Source: Planctomycetota bacterium
Lineage (GTDB): Bacteria; Planctomycetota; UBA1135; GCA-002686595
Length of the DNA stretch: 64,000 nucleotides
NCBI GenBank assembly: GCA_016795325.1
Contig: JAEUHY010000024.1
Span: 1 to 64,000, forward strand
Direction of reading: 5' to 3'
Part shown: positions 63,094 to 64,000 of the stretch, in pieces
Numbering within the stretch: the first letter of the stretch is position 1
How the letters are laid out: each line of letters begins with the position of its first letter
Translations under genes and position numbers: made by a program
The notes under the pieces: model-generated
Seen by the model: only the letters and a program-made list of their open reading frames with translations
What the model was told of the DNA's origin: nothing
The model's database searches: none

Positions 63094-64000
63094 AGCGCTC
63101 GAGCTTGAACCTGTTGCTGCTGAGCGTGGGCGTCGCCGCGGCGGCGTGCAGCGACGCGCCCAAGAAGCCCGCTGACCCCGCGCAGAGTTCGGCGCCGTCG
63201 AACGCAAGTCCGAGCCCGAGCGCTGCGACGCCGGCCGCGAGCGAAGCGAGCAAACCCGTTGCTCCCTTCGTCACCTTGCGCGAGCGCAGCGCCGCCGCGG
63301 GCGTGAACTTCCAGCACCGCAGCGGCGCGCGCGGCAAACGCGTGATGATCGAGCAACTCGGCGGCGGCGTTGCCGTGTTCGACTACGACGGCGACGGCCG
63401 CCAGGACCTGTACTTCATCGACAGCGGCGAGGTGCCGGCCAAGACGAGCGAGCAGGCGCCGGGCGGCAACAAGCTGCTGCGCAACCTCGGCGGCTGGCGC
63501 TTCGAAGACGTCACCGAGAAGGCCGGCGCCGCGGGCCGCGGCTACATGATGGGCGCGGTCGTCGGCGACTACGACAACGACGGCGACAGCGACGTCTACA
63601 TCACGGCGTACGGCTCGAACACGCTGCTGCAGAACCAAGGGGACGGAACCTTCCGCGACGTCACGGCGCAGGCCGGTTGCGACGACCAGCGCTGGTCGAG
63701 CGGCGCGGCCTTCGTGGACTTCGACCGCGACGGCAAGCTCGACCTGTTCGTGCAGAACTACGTGGATTTTCGCGTGGAGAACCACCGTCCGCACCAGACC
63801 AGCGGCTTCGACTCGTACGCGCCGCCCGACCTGTTCGACCCCGTGAGCTGCTCGCTGTTCCGCAACAAGGGCGACGGCACGTTCGAGAACGCCTCGGCGC
63901 GCACGGGCATCGCGCAGCACCGCGCCAAGGGCCTGGGGGTGCTCACCGGCGACTTCGACGACGACGGCTCGAGCGAGATCTACTGCGCCAACGACTCCAC
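63090..64000 (+). CDS. FG-GAP/VCBS repeat lipoprotein (CRTAC1/ASPIC-like), cut by the right edge
   Basis: The frame starts at GTG 63090 and stays open to the window end. A signal with Cys at about residue 20 (VAAAACSDA) is followed by a Ser/Ala/Pro linker. Repeats then follow with Ca-binding-type loops FDYDGDGRQDLYF, GDYDNDGDSDVYI, VDFDRDGKLDLFV and GDFDDDGSSEIYC, each with NxGDGTFxDVT-type strands between them. This is the N-terminal part of a seven-bladed FG-GAP propeller, as in CRTAC1 proteins that usually end in an ASPIC/UnbV domain. It is paired with the TPR gene, an arrangement common in planctomycetes. Confidence 0.88.
   Translation, partial: MKRSSLNLLLLSVGVAAAACSDAPKKPADPAQSSAPSNASPSPSAATPAASEASKPVAPFVTLRERSAAAGVNFQHRSGARGKRVMIEQLGGGVAVFDYDGDGRQDLYFIDSGEVPAKTSEQAPGGNKLLRNLGGWRFEDVTEKAGAAGRGYMMGAVVGDYDNDGDSDVYITAYGSNTLLQNQGDGTFRDVTAQAGCDDQRWSSGAAFVDFDRDGKLDLFVQNYVDFRVENHRPHQTSGFDSYAPPDLFDPVSCSLFRNKGDGTFENASARTGIAQHRAKGLGVLTGDFDDDGSSEIYCANDS

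Overview
The window is high-GC bacterial DNA with the look of a Planctomycetota chromosome. The pointers are an ECF sigma factor divergent from a Ser/Thr kinase, secreted beta-propeller proteins, HEAT, TPR and FG-GAP lipoproteins, a GldA/F/G-type ABC exporter with a DUF4340 partner, and mostly SD-less starts. Four secreted proteins share a Cys-containing C-terminal module that I associate with deep, little-cultured planctomycete lineages. The taxon is inference; no rRNA is present.

1-9.7 kb is a defence locus read left to right: hsdM (5' end outside), a DUF1016/YhcG-type PD-(D/E)xK nuclease, a short remnant repeating the hsdM 3' end, hsdS, a SIR2-domain gene, a HerA-type ATPase, a small KTSC-domain gene and hsdR. 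SIR2 plus HerA is the gene pair of the Sir2-HerA (Nezha) anti-phage system. Here it lies inside a type I restriction-modification operon, and the cassette is clearly more A/T-rich than the genes around it.

10-31 kb holds a DUF4136-like lipoprotein, Sua5 (tRNA t6A), a Kef-type antiporter with an RCK domain, a secreted SAM-methyltransferase, the divergent kinase/sigma pair, three tandem paralogous secreted beta-propeller proteins, an S9 (DPP IV-like) peptidase, a PabA/TrpG amidotransferase, another secreted protein with the shared C-terminal module, a two-domain VOC protein, an SGNH-hydrolase-like protein and a second ECF sigma factor.

31.2-32.4 kb holds the most striking single gene: a secreted TlpA/thioredoxin-like protein with an in-frame UGA exactly where the first Cys of the WCGPC active site should be. 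The frame is intact on both sides and a hairpin follows directly, so it is a candidate selenoprotein.

32.9-37.9 kb is the four-gene Gld-like exporter operon. 37.9-53.3 kb contains a solitary DNA methylase, an alpha/beta hydrolase, an M3 oligopeptidase, myo-inositol-1-phosphate synthase, a membrane protein, a YdjY-like protein, ThyX with an aberrant signature, a large HEAT lipoprotein overlapping nnrD and an asparaginase-II gene, a zinc-ribbon membrane protein, a BFN-domain protein and a lipoprotein. tRNA-Ser(UGA) is at 53.4 kb, followed by a paralogue of the SGNH-like protein and a HEAT/VWA-like protein.

56.3-62 kb is a signalling and stress block: NarL-type regulator and double-PAS histidine kinase on the minus strand, then two universal-stress-protein genes (five Usp domains) on the plus strand and a CBS-pair protein. 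The window ends in a TPR protein overlapping an FG-GAP repeat lipoprotein cut by the right edge.
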